Shown: piece by piece, positions 16,121 through 25,763 of the stretch
How positions within the stretch are numbered: the first letter of the stretch is position 1
Layout of the letters: each line of letters starts with the position of its first letter
From: Desulfoprunum benzoelyticum
GTDB taxonomy: Bacteria; Desulfobacterota; Desulfobulbia; Desulfobulbales; Desulfocapsaceae
DNA length: 64,000 nt
NCBI RefSeq assembly: GCF_014201505.1
Contig: NZ_JACHEO010000019.1
Location: forward strand, 1 to 64,000
Reading direction: 5' to 3'
The notes under the pieces: model-generated
The model's input: only the letters and a program-made list of their open reading frames with translations
The model's database searches: none
What the model was told of the DNA's origin: nothing
Translations under genes and position numbers: made by a program

Positions 16121-17750
16121 CGGTTCCGGTTCCGAGGATGAAGGTTGGAGGCGGCGCCGGGGCGGCCTCGACCGCCGGCTGGACCTGCCTGGGGGCGAGG
16201 TTTGTGAATGGGTCGCCGAGGGCGGTGATTTTCCGGTGCCAGATCAGCCAGTCTCCCTCTGAGATCTCGAGAGCGGAAACAGCCGGGGTCGACCGGCCGA
16301 GGAGTTCGATGACAATCGGGATATCCGCTCCGACGCTCTGCCGGATCTCGCCGAGATAGGAGAGGAAGGCGATCAGCGGCGGCATCCAGGATTCCATGAA
16401 GATGAGTATGCCGCAGTCGCCTGTCCAGTCATGCCGGCGGAGGACGTCCAGGACTTCCCGGTCTTTTTCGTAATTTTCCATGAACCTGACGGTACCGGAG
16501 TGGCTGTAACCGCGGTTGTCGAGAAGGTCGGGGATTTCGTCCTCCGTGAACGCGGGGTAGATGTCGTCGGGAATAAGCGCCAGCATCGTCCGGCGCCGCA
16601 TCGGCGGCGTAACCTTGTCGCCGGCGGCGACCGTTTCCGATACGAGTTCCGTGGCCGGCGGCCGCGGCTCCGGGGCGGCCTGGGTCGAGACCATCGGGGT
16701 CTGCATCCGCTGCAGCAGGTTGAGGCACGGCGGGTGGCGGAGGTTGAGACGGTTGAGGCAGCGGCGCTGCATGATCAGGGCGACGACGTGAAGAATGATG
16801 CGGGGGAGCAGGCCGTAAACGAGCAGGCAGAGGACGAGAAAGGGCCACCAGGAGACCAGATCGCCGGTGGCAAGCGTCGAAATGCCATCCTTGAGAATGA
16901 TCCGGCTGCCCTGTATGGCGGTCAGTGTCGGGTAGCCGACGCCCTCGGGAAAGCACCATGACCAGGGCAGGGCAATCAGGGCGACGAGCCGGTGCAGGGC
17001 CTGGGCGCTGAACTGGACGGTGGACTGCCAGCCGAAGGCGATGTCGCTGGTCAGGATCCGGAACAGCGTCGCCGCCAGCAGCCCGGCGTTCATGGCGATG
17101 GCGAAGACCTGCAGCAGGGCGAACAGCGGCCAGAAGAAGAGCGAGCCGTAGATCTTCTGCGTACTCTTGAGCAGCCCGATGGAGGCGGCGAGACTGTCTC
17201 GCGAATCCGCCCACATCCTGCCGAGAAGGTTGCGGTGGCCCCAGAGGATGGTCCTGGTGATGAGGTCGGCAATCAGTCGAACCGCCAGCGGCGGCGGGAT
17301 CGTGCGGCGCCGTAGCAGTGACCGCAGAGCCGCCGACATCAGAAGGGCGATGAGGGCGAGGACCTGGGTGAAGATGAAGAAAACGAGGAAGGAAAAGATG
17401 TTGACCGGGGTCGTGCCGGCGTAGTTGAAGAAGCCGAGGCCGACGATCGAGCCGGAAAAGAGGCCGAAGACCAGAATGACCAGTCTCAAGGTCCGGCGGG
17501 ACTCGATGAACAGAGTGCCGGGGCTCAGGCTGCCCCTGGCGCCGAATTCCGTCTGCCGCCGGTGCTCGAGCCAGCGATGGAGGAGCAGGCCGGGGTCCTG
17601 GGCGGTGGCCGGCGTCGCCAGGGTCGGTTCAATATGGTGGAGATAGACATCACGATCCCGTTGAACCAAAGATTCGTTCCGCATGGTCGAGTCTTTGTGG
17701 AAAAAAAACTCGAGATCGAAGATATCCTTGTAGTTCCATAGGGGTTTCAT
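16110..17750 (-). CDS. DUF2868 polytopic membrane protein
   Basis: 546 aa, matching DUF2868 by its opening (MKPLWNYKDIFDLEFFFHKD) and by its GTPase neighbour. Several membrane segments are visible in about 95-345: LVILVFGLFSGSIVGLGFF, FLVFFIFTQVLALIALLMSA, LFFWPLFALLQVFAIAMNAG, ALHRLVALIALPWSWCF and WPFLVLCLLVYGLLPRII. The remaining C-terminal ~190 residues are soluble and include a Rossmann-like stretch. Function is unknown. It heads the DUF2868-GTPase-rtcB gene string. No good ribosome binding site precedes the ATG at 17750; a second Met at 17684 is a possible start. Confidence 0.75.
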   Translation of the reverse strand: MKPLWNYKDIFDLEFFFHKDSTMRNESLVQRDRDVYLHHIEPTLATPATAQDPGLLLHRWLEHRRQTEFGARGSLSPGTLFIESRRTLRLVILVFGLFSGSIVGLGFFNYAGTTPVNIFSFLVFFIFTQVLALIALLMSAALRSLLRRRTIPPPLAVRLIADLITRTILWGHRNLLGRMWADSRDSLAASIGLLKSTQKIYGSLFFWPLFALLQVFAIAMNAGLLAATLFRILTSDIAFGWQSTVQFSAQALHRLVALIALPWSWCFPEGVGYPTLTAIQGSRIILKDGISTLATGDLVSWWPFLVLCLLVYGLLPRIILHVVALIMQRRCLNRLNLRHPPCLNLLQRMQTPMVSTQAAPEPRPPATELVSETVAAGDKVTPPMRRRTMLALIPDDIYPAFTEDEIPDLLDNRGYSHSGTVRFMENYEKDREVLDVLRRHDWTGDCGILIFMESWMPPLIAFLSYLGEIRQSVGADIPIVIELLGRSTPAVSALEISEGDWLIWHRKITALGDPFTNLAPRQVQPAVEAAPAPPPTFILGTGTDDT

Positions 17751-17971
17751 GATTGGAACTATACCAAATGGAACTCACCCTTTCCCCTGTTATTCATCGG
17801 TGGGGGGATTTTCCGCCCTTTCTCCGGCCACTGTCCGGCCGGAATCGCCGGAGAAACCGCTTGCCTCAGGCATTTCTTTCGGCTAGCCTGCAGAGTGAAA
17901 AGGATCCGGCGAGGTCTGGAATACGGGATCATACTGCCGGGCATTCCACCAATTCCATCTGGAGGACCACC

Positions 17972-18352
17972 ATGCTTACCGGAATCTGGAAAGGTGCGGT
18001 CATTTCGCTCGTCACGGTGCTGCTGGTGACGATGAGCCTGCTTCCTGCCGCCAGGGCCGCCGTCATCGGCACCGACACCTACCTCACCGCGCAAACGCCG
18101 ACCGCCAAGGAACAGTTGCAGACGGTACTCGACCGTGACGATGTCAGGGCCAGGCTCGTCAGCCTCGGCGTCGATCCGGATCAGGCCCGGGCGCGGGTGG
18201 CCGCCCTGACACCGGCCGAGGCGCTGCAACTGCAGAACCGGATCGATGCCTTGCCGGCCGGCGCCGGCGCCCTCGAGGTCATCGGCATCGTCTTTCTCAT
18301 CCTGCTCATTCTCGAACTGACCGGGATCATCAATATTTTCCACAAGATCTAG
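17972..18352 (+). CDS. PA2779-family small membrane protein
   Basis: 126 aa. An N-terminal signal segment (VISLVTVLLVTMSLLPAARA) is followed by a helical part with TAKEQLQTVLDRDDVRARLVS and DPDQARARVAALTPAEALQ, and a C-terminal hydrophobic helix (VIGIVFLILLILELTGI). This is the arrangement of the PA2779 family of uncharacterised exported proteins. The ATG at 17972 follows GGAGG; the in-frame region upstream is untranslated. The stop TAG is immediately followed by the GTG of the peptidase gene, as in other genomes where the two are paired. Confidence 0.8.
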   Translation: MLTGIWKGAVISLVTVLLVTMSLLPAARAAVIGTDTYLTAQTPTAKEQLQTVLDRDDVRARLVSLGVDPDQARARVAALTPAEALQLQNRIDALPAGAGALEVIGIVFLILLILELTGIINIFHKI

Positions 18353-19339
18353 GTGACGCAACGGTATCGATCGGTCGTTCCGCTGCTGTTGTCCTGTCTT
18401 CTCCTGTCGGCCTGCGCCGGCTCCAGGCAGGCCTCCTTCTCCCTTCATTCCGGTTCGCCGGGCATCGAGCTGGAGGAGGTCGTTTTTTTCGGGCAGCGGG
18501 ATTTTCAGTGCGGACCGGCGGCCCTGGCCATGGTTCTGCATCACTCGGGAGAGAAGGTCCAGCCCGATGATCTCACCCCGCTGCTCTTTGTCCCCGGCCG
18601 TCGGGGCAGCCTGCAGCTGGAGATGATCGCCGCGGCGAGAAGGTCGGGGCGCATTCCCTACCCCATCAAGCCGGAAGCCGCCGCCATCGCCGCGGAACTG
18701 GCTGCCGGCAGACCGGTCCTGGTGCTGCAGAACCTCGGGATGACGTGGCTGCCGGCCTATCATTATGCGGTGGTGGTCGGGCTTCTGCCCGGCGATCGGG
18801 TGGTGCTGCGCTCCGGAGAACAGCCGCGGCTGGTGATGGATGGCCGCCGGTTTCTGGCAACCTGGGGGCGGGCGGACAACTGGGGCATGGTCCTGCTGCG
18901 TCCCGGTGAACTGCCGGCGGTGGACGAGCCGATCGGCTATCTTCAGGCCGTGGCCGCCTTCGAGACCACCGGTCAACACCAGATCGCCCGCCGCGGCTAT
19001 GAGGCTGCCCTGGCACGCTGGCCGCGGCAGCCGGTGGCCCTGTTCGGTCTCGGCAACTGCCTGCTGGCTGCCGGAGACGAGGATCAGGCGGCGATGGTGT
19101 ACCGGCGGCTGCTGGCGATCGAGCCGGAGCATGCCGCTGCGGTCAACAACCTGGCGGAGGCCCTGTCCCGGCGCGGCTGCCGCCGTCAGGCCCTGGTGCT
19201 GCTCGACCGGACCCTGGCCTCGAGCGACGGCGGCGGGTCGTTCCGGCCGACGCTGCAGCAGACCCGGGACGAGATCGCGGCCCGGCTGCAGCAGGAAGGC
19301 GACGACGGTGGCTGTCCTCCAACCCCGGATTCGCCGTGA
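18353..19339 (+). CDS. PA2778-family C39-like cysteine peptidase lipoprotein with TPR repeats
   Basis: 328 aa. A lipoprotein signal (LLLSCLLLSACAG) ends at the lipobox Cys. The papain-like C39 domain follows: QRDFQCGPAALAMVLHHSG holds the oxyanion Gln and nucleophile Cys, and PAYHYAVVVGLLPGDRVVLRSG holds the catalytic His and a later acidic or Asn residue. From about 205 there are TPR-like repeats (IARRGYEAALARWPRQPVALFGLGNCLLAAG, AAAVNNLAEALSRRG). It should sit on the outer membrane facing the periplasm. Substrate unknown. GTG start directly abuts the PA2779-type stop, so coupling is expected. Confidence 0.8.
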   Translation: MTQRYRSVVPLLLSCLLLSACAGSRQASFSLHSGSPGIELEEVVFFGQRDFQCGPAALAMVLHHSGEKVQPDDLTPLLFVPGRRGSLQLEMIAAARRSGRIPYPIKPEAAAIAAELAAGRPVLVLQNLGMTWLPAYHYAVVVGLLPGDRVVLRSGEQPRLVMDGRRFLATWGRADNWGMVLLRPGELPAVDEPIGYLQAVAAFETTGQHQIARRGYEAALARWPRQPVALFGLGNCLLAAGDEDQAAMVYRRLLAIEPEHAAAVNNLAEALSRRGCRRQALVLLDRTLASSDGGGSFRPTLQQTRDEIAARLQQEGDDGGCPPTPDSP

Positions 19340-19409
19340 TCCGGCGGCCGCCGGTCGCCCGGCGTCGGCCCCCCCCGCTGTACCGATTGACCCCTTCCTG
19401 AGCGACTGC

Positions 19410-20696
<1,287 letters not shown>

Positions 20697-20731
20697 TGAA
20701 AAATCTCCTGTAGGGTGAGAATGATCGGTGA

Positions 20732-21406
20732 TCAGTGAGAGTTGACGGGGTGGCCGGCCTGCTCCAGGATGGCGCGCAGGCCGCGAATCGTGGCGGCGAT
20801 GTCATCGGCCTCGACGATGGCCGTAACCAGGCACACGGTTCGTGCCCCGTGGGCCGCGACCTCGGCCAGGTTGTGCTCCTTGATCCCGCCGATGGCGACG
20901 AAGGGCAGGGGACAGGAGCGGACGATGTGGTCGAGGTAGGTCAGACCGACCGGGGCGCAGACATCCTCCTTGGTGGCGGTGGCGAAGATCGGGCCGACGC
21001 CGATGTAATCCGCCCCGGCTTCGACCGCAGCCGCGGCCTGGGACGGGTTGTGGGTCGAGAGGCCGATGATTCTGTCGGGGCCGAGCAGGCGGCGGACCTC
21101 GGCCACCGGCAGATCGTCCTGGCCGACATGGACGCCGTCGGCATCAACCAGCAGCGCCAGATCGACATGGTCGTTGACGATGAAGGGGATCCCGGCCTCC
21201 CGGGTCAGTTCGCGGATCTGTCGGCATTCGTCGAGCATCGCCGCGTGACTCTTGGCCGGCCGTTTCTCGCGGTACTGGAGGACGGCGATGCCGCCTGCGA
21301 TCATCGCTGCCGCCACCTCGACATTGGTGCGGCCGCGGGAGTACTTCTCGGCGGTGATGCCGTAGATGCCGGGCGGCAGGGCCCGGCGGGGGTTATCGCT
21401 GTGCAT
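20732..21406 (-). CDS. thiE: ThiE thiamine-phosphate synthase
   Basis: Joins HMP-PP and the thiazole phosphate into thiamine phosphate. 224 aa. Seen: [10 protein letters not shown] (substrate phosphate site), [25 protein letters not shown] (shown by its parts NDHVDLAL and [11 protein letters not shown]), [24 protein letters not shown] and FVAIGGI. I choose the ATG at 21406, which has GAAGG 8 nt upstream; the ATG at 21421 has none. Either way the start lies inside the end of thiF, indicating coupled translation. Confidence 0.94.
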   Translation of the reverse strand: MHSDNPRRALPPGIYGITAEKYSRGRTNVEVAAAMIAGGIAVLQYREKRPAKSHAAMLDECRQIRELTREAGIPFIVNDHVDLALLVDADGVHVGQDDLPVAEVRRLLGPDRIIGLSTHNPSQAAAAVEAGADYIGVGPIFATATKEDVCAPVGLTYLDHIVRSCPLPFVAIGGIKEHNLAEVAAHGARTVCLVTAIVEADDIAATIRGLRAILEQAGHPVNSH

Positions 21407-21935
21407 GGAATTTACCTTCATGGAGAATGATTTCGGTCATACGGCAGGCCACTGCCGCCACCTTGTGGGCAAAGAGAGGCTGCCCGGCGCAGTCGGAGAC
21501 AAAATCGCCGACGATATGGCAGGTGCCGAGCCGGCGCACCCGGATGCCGGTGGTGTCGCTGCCGGCGATGCCGCAGGCCGCAACGACGGCCCGGACGCTC
21601 CCGGTCAGGGTCTCGAGCAGCATCTTCTTGGCCCCGGCCCGATCGAGTCCTTCCACCACCAGCGGGCAGTCGCCGAGGAGCGACAGGCAGTTGCCCTTAT
21701 CCAGCCGGATCGCCGCGGTCTCGATATCGATGTCGGGGCGGATGCGGCGGAGGTTGGCCGCCAGGGCCTCGACCTTCAGTTGGCCGATCTGATCGTGAAA
21801 ATAGAACTGGCGGTTGAGATTGCCGGCCTCGACCCGGTCGAAATCGACGAGCCGGAGGGATGCCACCCCACTCCGCACCAGGTTGACGGCGACGTTGGAG
21901 CCGATGCCGCCGGCCCCGGCGATGGCGATTCTCAT
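21393..21935 (-). CDS. thiF: ThiF-type ThiS adenylyltransferase (short form)
   Basis: Activates the C-terminal Gly of ThiS with ATP. 180 aa. The nucleotide site AIAGAGGIGSNVAVNLVRSG, LRLVDFDRVEAGNLNRQFYF (the D...N..RQ signature) and the Lys of IGQLKVEALAANL are present. No CxxC zinc pairs are seen, unlike the ~250-aa E. coli ThiF, so this is the short anaerobe type. The real start is the ATG at 21935, overlapping the thiH stop by ATGA; a longer open frame to 22232 is antisense-like filler inside thiH. Confidence 0.9.
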   Translation of the reverse strand: MRIAIAGAGGIGSNVAVNLVRSGVASLRLVDFDRVEAGNLNRQFYFHDQIGQLKVEALAANLRRIRPDIDIETAAIRLDKGNCLSLLGDCPLVVEGLDRAGAKKMLLETLTGSVRAVVAACGIAGSDTTGIRVRRLGTCHIVGDFVSDCAGQPLFAHKVAAVACRMTEIILHEGKFHAQR

Positions 21936-23041
21936 CCGATGATGTCCCAATCCTTGAATACCGGCTGGCAGCCGCCGGCGACGATCGCCGCGATGACCTC
22001 GTTCACCGTTCGGGTGTCGGTGATCTCGAACTGGCGGCTGTCCGGATCCTCGGCCGCGGCGTAGCCGCCGACTCCGGTCCGGGAGTAGGCCGAATAGCGG
22101 GTGGCGCCGAGATGCAGCAGCCGGTCCCGGAACGAGGCGCTCTCGCGGGTCGAGATCGTGATCCCGGCCCGTGGCAGGAACAGCCGCAGGGCGGTCAGGA
22201 ACTGGACGAAGGTCCGGTCGTCGACGACGCATGTCGGCTGGAAGGCGGTGCCGGTGCGATTGAATCGGGGCAGCGAGATCGATACCTCGGTGTCGAGGAA
22301 GGTGTCGGCCAGCCAGCGGCCGTGGAGGGCGGTGAAGAAGATGTCGCGCCGCGGCTCGGCCAGGCCGAGCAGGGCGCCGATGTTGACCGCCCGGAATCCG
22401 GCCCGCGCCCCCCGCTCCGGGGCGTCGAGGCGCCAGCGGAAATCGGTCTTGCGGCCGGCGAGATGGACCCGGCGGTAGACCGCCTCATCGTAAGTCTCCT
22501 GGAACAGGGTCATGCCGTCCACCCCGTGCTGCCGCAGCTGGCGGTAGGCCTCCTCCGCCAGCGGGAAGATCTCGATCGATACCGAGGCGAAATGCCTCTT
22601 CAGGCAGGCGGCGACATCGAGCAGGTAGGCCATCGGCGTCGCCGCCGGCGACTCGCCGGTGAGAAAGAGGATGTGCTGCATCCCGGTGGCGGCGATGGCC
22701 CTGGCCTCGGCCTCGATCTCCGCCAGGCTGAGAGTGCGGCGGTGGATGGCGTTGGTCCGGTTGAAGCCGCAGTAGGCGCAGTGGTTGGCGCAGAAATTGG
22801 AGACGTAGAGGGGGATGAACAGCTGGATGGTATGGCCGAAATGCTGCACCGTCAGGCGATGGGCCTTCTGCGCCATCGCCTCGAGGCAGCCGCCGGCAGC
22901 GGGACTGAGCAGGATCAGCAGATCGAGTTCGTCGAGGTGCTCGCGGTCGAGCGTGCGCTGCACCGCCTGTTCGTCGACCGACGTGAAAAAGCCGGTGAAG
23001 TCGAAGTCGCGAAAGCGCTCGATGAACGAATAAAACGACAT
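21932..23041 (-). CDS. thiH: ThiH 2-iminoacetate synthase
   Basis: Radical SAM tyrosine lyase that makes dehydroglycine for the thiazole ring; the oxygen-sensitive alternative to ThiO. 369 aa. The cluster motif is CANHCAYCGFNRTN (CX3CX2C). LFLTGESPAATP, LFQETYDEAVYRRVH, and the C-terminal QFEITDTRTVNEVIAAI and PVFKDWD are typical ThiH. Use of ThiH rather than ThiO fits an anaerobe. It sits between thiG (43 bp) and thiF (4-bp overlap). Confidence 0.95.
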   Translation of the reverse strand: MSFYSFIERFRDFDFTGFFTSVDEQAVQRTLDREHLDELDLLILLSPAAGGCLEAMAQKAHRLTVQHFGHTIQLFIPLYVSNFCANHCAYCGFNRTNAIHRRTLSLAEIEAEARAIAATGMQHILFLTGESPAATPMAYLLDVAACLKRHFASVSIEIFPLAEEAYRQLRQHGVDGMTLFQETYDEAVYRRVHLAGRKTDFRWRLDAPERGARAGFRAVNIGALLGLAEPRRDIFFTALHGRWLADTFLDTEVSISLPRFNRTGTAFQPTCVVDDRTFVQFLTALRLFLPRAGITISTRESASFRDRLLHLGATRYSAYSRTGVGGYAAAEDPDSRQFEITDTRTVNEVIAAIVAGGCQPVFKDWDIIG

Positions 23042-23084
23042 GGTTCCTATTCCCTCCGATGATTGCCGCGGCCCGTGCGGGCGG

Positions 23085-23858
23085 CTATTCGAGAAAGCCG
23101 GTCAGTGGCGACGAGGCCCTGGCGGTATTCGATGTCCCCGCCGGTCCGGCGAGCCAGGCGCTGCGGCCGGCGCGGACGGCAAGGTCGAAGGCCCGGCCCA
23201 TGGCCACCGGATCGGCGGCGGTGGCGATCGCGGTGTTGACCAGCACCGCCGCCGCCCCCACCTCCATTGCCGCCGCCGCCTGCGACGGCAGGCCGATGCC
23301 GGCGTCGACGATTACCGGCACCCGGCAGGTCTCGATCAGCTGGGCGATCAACGCCTTCGTCTCGAGGCCGAGATTGGAGCCGATCGGCGCCCCCAGCGGC
23401 ATGACCGCCGCCGCCCCGGCCGATTCGAGTCGCCGGGCCAGGGTCAGGTCGGGAAGGATGTAGGGCAGGACGACGAAGCCGTCGCCGGCGAGGATCTCGG
23501 TCGCCTTCAGGGTCTCGATGGCGTCGGGCATCAGGTACTTCATGTCGGTGATGATTTCGATCTTGATGTAGTCGCCGCAGCCGGCCGCCCGGGCGATTCG
23601 GGCGATCCGCACCGCCTCCTCGGCGGTCCGGGCCCCCGAGGTGTTGGGCAGCAGGGTGATCTCCGGCGGGATGTGGTGCAGAATGTTTTCCGAGCGGCCG
23701 CTGGCGTCGATCCGCCGCAGGGCGACGGTGATCATCTGGCTGCCGCTGGCCGCCAGCATCGGCGCGATCAGGGTGTTGGCAGCGAATTTGCCGGTGCCGG
23801 TGAACAGGCGGTTGGTGAAGCCCCTGGAGCCGAGGTGGAGGATATCGTCGCTCATCAT
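23085..23858 (-). CDS. thiG: ThiG thiazole synthase
   Basis: Condenses DXP, dehydroglycine and ThiS thiocarboxylate to the thiazole phosphate. 257 aa, (beta/alpha)8 barrel. Seen: [41 protein letters not shown] with the Schiff-base Lys, [31 protein letters not shown] and AVLVNTAIA. Two adjacent ATGs (23858 and 23855) begin the frame; the first overlaps the thiS stop. Binds ThiS and ThiH in the cell. Confidence 0.95.
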   Translation of the reverse strand: MMSDDILHLGSRGFTNRLFTGTGKFAANTLIAPMLAASGSQMITVALRRIDASGRSENILHHIPPEITLLPNTSGARTAEEAVRIARIARAAGCGDYIKIEIITDMKYLMPDAIETLKATEILAGDGFVVLPYILPDLTLARRLESAGAAAVMPLGAPIGSNLGLETKALIAQLIETCRVPVIVDAGIGLPSQAAAAMEVGAAAVLVNTAIATAADPVAMGRAFDLAVRAGRSAWLAGPAGTSNTARASSPLTGFLE

Positions 23859-24055
23859 CAGCCTCCCCCGACGAAACTCAGCAGTTCGAGGCGGTCGCCA
23901 TCACCGAGTTGGACCTGCGGCCACTGTTCCTGGCGGATGATCTCCCCGTTCAGCTCGACGATCAATGCTTCCGGCGCCAGCCCCCTGGCCGCCACCAGAT
24001 CGGCGACGCTGGCAGGGCCGCTGTTTTCCGGCCTGCCGTTGACCACAATGTCCAT
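23858..24055 (-). CDS. thiS: ThiS sulfur carrier protein
   Basis: 65 aa ubiquitin-like carrier whose C-terminal Gly is adenylated by ThiF and thiocarboxylated. Seen: [36 protein letters not shown], ending in the needed GG. The ATG at 24055 follows GGGAGCGG; the longer open frame to 24127 runs through the terminator hairpin and is rejected. First gene after the riboswitch. Confidence 0.93.
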   Translation of the reverse strand: MDIVVNGRPENSGPASVADLVAARGLAPEALIVELNGEIIRQEQWPQVQLGDGDRLELLSFVGGG

Positions 24056-24070
24056 ATTGCCGCTCCCATC

Positions 24071-24108
24071 AAAAAAAAAGCCGTTCACCCGGCGCGGGGT
24101 AAACGGCT
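24071..24108 (-). terminator. riboswitch-controlled intrinsic terminator of the thi operon
   Basis: On the minus strand 24108-24097 pairs with 24090-24079 (12 bp, one G-T wobble) around a 6-nt loop, followed by nine T (24079-24071). It lies between the TPP aptamer and the thiS ribosome binding site, so it is placed to stop transcription when thiamine pyrophosphate is bound. Confidence 0.88.
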
Positions 24109-24146
24109 CGAAAAACCTGAGGATCAATGTGGCAATCCCTTTTCTG

Positions 24147-24228
24147 GCCGCTTCCCTTCGCCGGTATTACCCGGATCAGGTTCATAGGGTTGGAAGAATT
24201 CCTCTCAGCGGAGTGCACCCCTAGCGAT
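24147..24228 (-). promoter_or_regulatory. TPP riboswitch (thi box aptamer)
   Basis: The minus strand reads CTAGGGGTGC, then CTGAGA at about 24207-24202, then CCCTATGAACCTGATCCGGG and TAATACCGGCG, closing with GAAGGGAAG. These are the conserved parts of the THI element: P1, the pyrimidine-sensing CUGAGA and the pyrophosphate helix loop. It controls thiSGHFEC through the terminator just downstream. Confidence 0.95.
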
Positions 24229-24234
24229 GGCACT

Positions 24235-24264
24235 ATTGTAAGACGCGACGGTAGCTTTTGTCAA
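24235..24264 (-). promoter_or_regulatory. sigma-70 promoter of the thi operon
   Basis: Minus strand TTGACA (24264-24259), 18-nt spacer, TACAAT (24240-24235). Transcription would begin near 24228, right at the riboswitch 5' end. Confidence 0.8.
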
Positions 24265-24364
24265 GCGGATGCCGAGGGCATGGCGATTTCATCCCGCCGG
24301 TCCCGGCTCTCAGGATGAACGGGGGCTTGGATGGGACGATCCCGGCTCCATGGAGCCGGTTCGG

Positions 24365-24901
24365 CTAGAACCAGAATTCGGGGTAGCGCCGGTTTTTCGG
24401 GATGTTGTTGATGGCCAGGGCGACGAGCAGCATCACCACGGCGCCGGAGGCGGCCGGCATCAGTACGTAGAGGTAGCCGAGCCGGTGGACGCTGTCGCCG
24501 CCGATGACCGCGATCAGGGCGGTGGCGCCGCCCGGCGGATGGAGGGTCCGGGTTAGGTGCATCAGGGCGATCGAGGTGGAGACGGCGACCGCCGCCGCCA
24601 GCCAGGTCTGGTCGCCGCACCACTGGAAGGCCGTCACCCCGAGGAAGGCGGAGAGGACATGGCCGCCGATCAGATTGCGCGGCTGGGCCAGGGGACTGCG
24701 GATGGCGCCGTAGATCAGCACCGCCGAGGCCCCGAACGAGCCGATCAGCAGGACCAACCCTTGCGGGTCGATCAGCCGGTAATGGAGCAGGGCGACGGCG
24801 GTGATCCCGGCGAAACTGCCGATCCAGGACCACCACACCTCGGCCAGGCTGACTCGGGGCGGGGCCTGGCCGTTTCCCCGCATCTTGGCGAAATATCCCA
24901 T
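24365..24901 (-). CDS. HPP-family integral membrane protein
   Basis: 178 aa with four to five membrane segments (WWSWIGSFAGITAVALLHY, GLVLLIGSFGASAVLIYGA, GGHVLSAFLGVTAFQW, AAVAVSTSIALMHLTRTLHPP, AASGAVVMLLVALAI). The family motif LHPPGGATALIAVIGG is intact, as is GSFGASAVLIYGA and PLAQPRNLIGGH. Plant chloroplast and cyanobacterial HPP proteins have been reported as nitrite transporters; bacterial functions are otherwise little known. It lies 11 bp after the CBS gene, and the pair is divergent from the molybdoenzyme/nrf genes, so nitrite transport is a reasonable but untested idea. Confidence 0.85.
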   Translation of the reverse strand: MGYFAKMRGNGQAPPRVSLAEVWWSWIGSFAGITAVALLHYRLIDPQGLVLLIGSFGASAVLIYGAIRSPLAQPRNLIGGHVLSAFLGVTAFQWCGDQTWLAAAVAVSTSIALMHLTRTLHPPGGATALIAVIGGDSVHRLGYLYVLMPAASGAVVMLLVALAINNIPKNRRYPEFWF

Positions 24902-24912
24902 GGTTCGTTCCT

Positions 24913-25515
24913 CTAACGGATTATGCCGTACGATTGCACCAGATCGGTCCGGGTGACGATGCCTAAAGGGCGGCCGTCCGGGTCGACGATCGGCAGGCGA
25001 TTGATCTTCCGGTCGATGAACAGCCGGGAGATCTCGCCGATGGTGATCTCCGGCCCGGCGGTGACGGCCGGCGCCGTCATCAGTTCCCGCACCTGGTGGT
25101 TGCGCAGGGCGATGGCCATGCAGCCCTTATTGGAGAGGCAATGGGCGATGATGCTCAGGAAGGTGGCCGGCTGTACCAGCCCCATCCGGGCGAGGAAATC
25201 CTTTTCCGAGATCACCCCGACGATTTTGCCGTCGCCGTCAACGACCGGGGCCCCGGAATACACCTTGTCCGCCAGTTTCTGGGCCGCCTGCTGCAGATCC
25301 ATATCGGCGTCGATGCACTGCACCGGCGCGGTCATGATGTCCCGGGCGGTGATCGAATCCCGCAGTCGCCGTACCGCGTAGTCGAAGGCGAGCTGATAGA
25401 TCTCCTTGAAATCTCCAGGGCTGATGTCGATGTAGCCCTCGATTTTGCGCATTGCCGCAATGACATCGGGTTCGGCGATCTCGATCGGGGGGTGGGTCGC
25501 TTCTGGTTTCGTCAT
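24913..25515 (-). CDS. CBS-domain pair protein
   Basis: 200 aa. After an N-terminal helical part come two CBS motifs: ITARDIMTAPVQCIDADMD ... GAPVVDGDGKIVGVISEKDF at about 70-125 and VRELMTAPAVTAGPEITI ... INRLPIVDPDGRPLGIVTRTDL at about 143-195. CBS pairs bind adenine nucleotides or SAM and often gate partner transporters. The ATG at 25515 follows CGGAGG; a longer start at 25560 is rejected. Two genes, CBS then HPP, form an operon, so it probably regulates the HPP membrane protein; some HPP proteins are fused to CBS domains. Confidence 0.85.
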   Translation of the reverse strand: MTKPEATHPPIEIAEPDVIAAMRKIEGYIDISPGDFKEIYQLAFDYAVRRLRDSITARDIMTAPVQCIDADMDLQQAAQKLADKVYSGAPVVDGDGKIVGVISEKDFLARMGLVQPATFLSIIAHCLSNKGCMAIALRNHQVRELMTAPAVTAGPEITIGEISRLFIDRKINRLPIVDPDGRPLGIVTRTDLVQSYGIIR

Positions 25516-25574
25516 GGTTCCTCCGTTGGTTGGAGATATCAATCTGTCATATGGTTTCATTCAATCATGAAAAT

Positions 25575-25600
25575 AGTTTTATGGTTTGACTTAGGTCAAT
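25575..25600. promoter_or_regulatory. FNR/HcpR-like palindrome upstream of the molybdoenzyme operon
   Basis: TTTGACTTAGGTCAAT (25585-25600) is a perfect TTGAC-N4-GTCAA inverted repeat of the kind bound by CRP/FNR-superfamily regulators such as HcpR or DNR. It is preceded by AGTTTTATGG, and the combined 18 bases (25575-25592) recur with one change upstream of nrfH. No strong -10 follows at the normal distance, which suits activator-dependent transcription; GATAGA at 25620 is a weak candidate. Which gene pair it controls (CBS/HPP, molybdoenzyme or both) is not decided. Confidence 0.55.
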
Positions 25601-25763
25601 CTTTTTGTCGATTTTCTCCGATAGAACAAAAAAAGGGCACATGCGGTTATCGGCACCCAGTCGTCAGCGTCGAGGCCGGGAAGAGATCATGCGGTCAACG
25701 TTGCCTGCTGGTCGCGGGGAAAAGGTCCGGCAACGGCCACCACTTCACGGGAGGAAGATTGTC

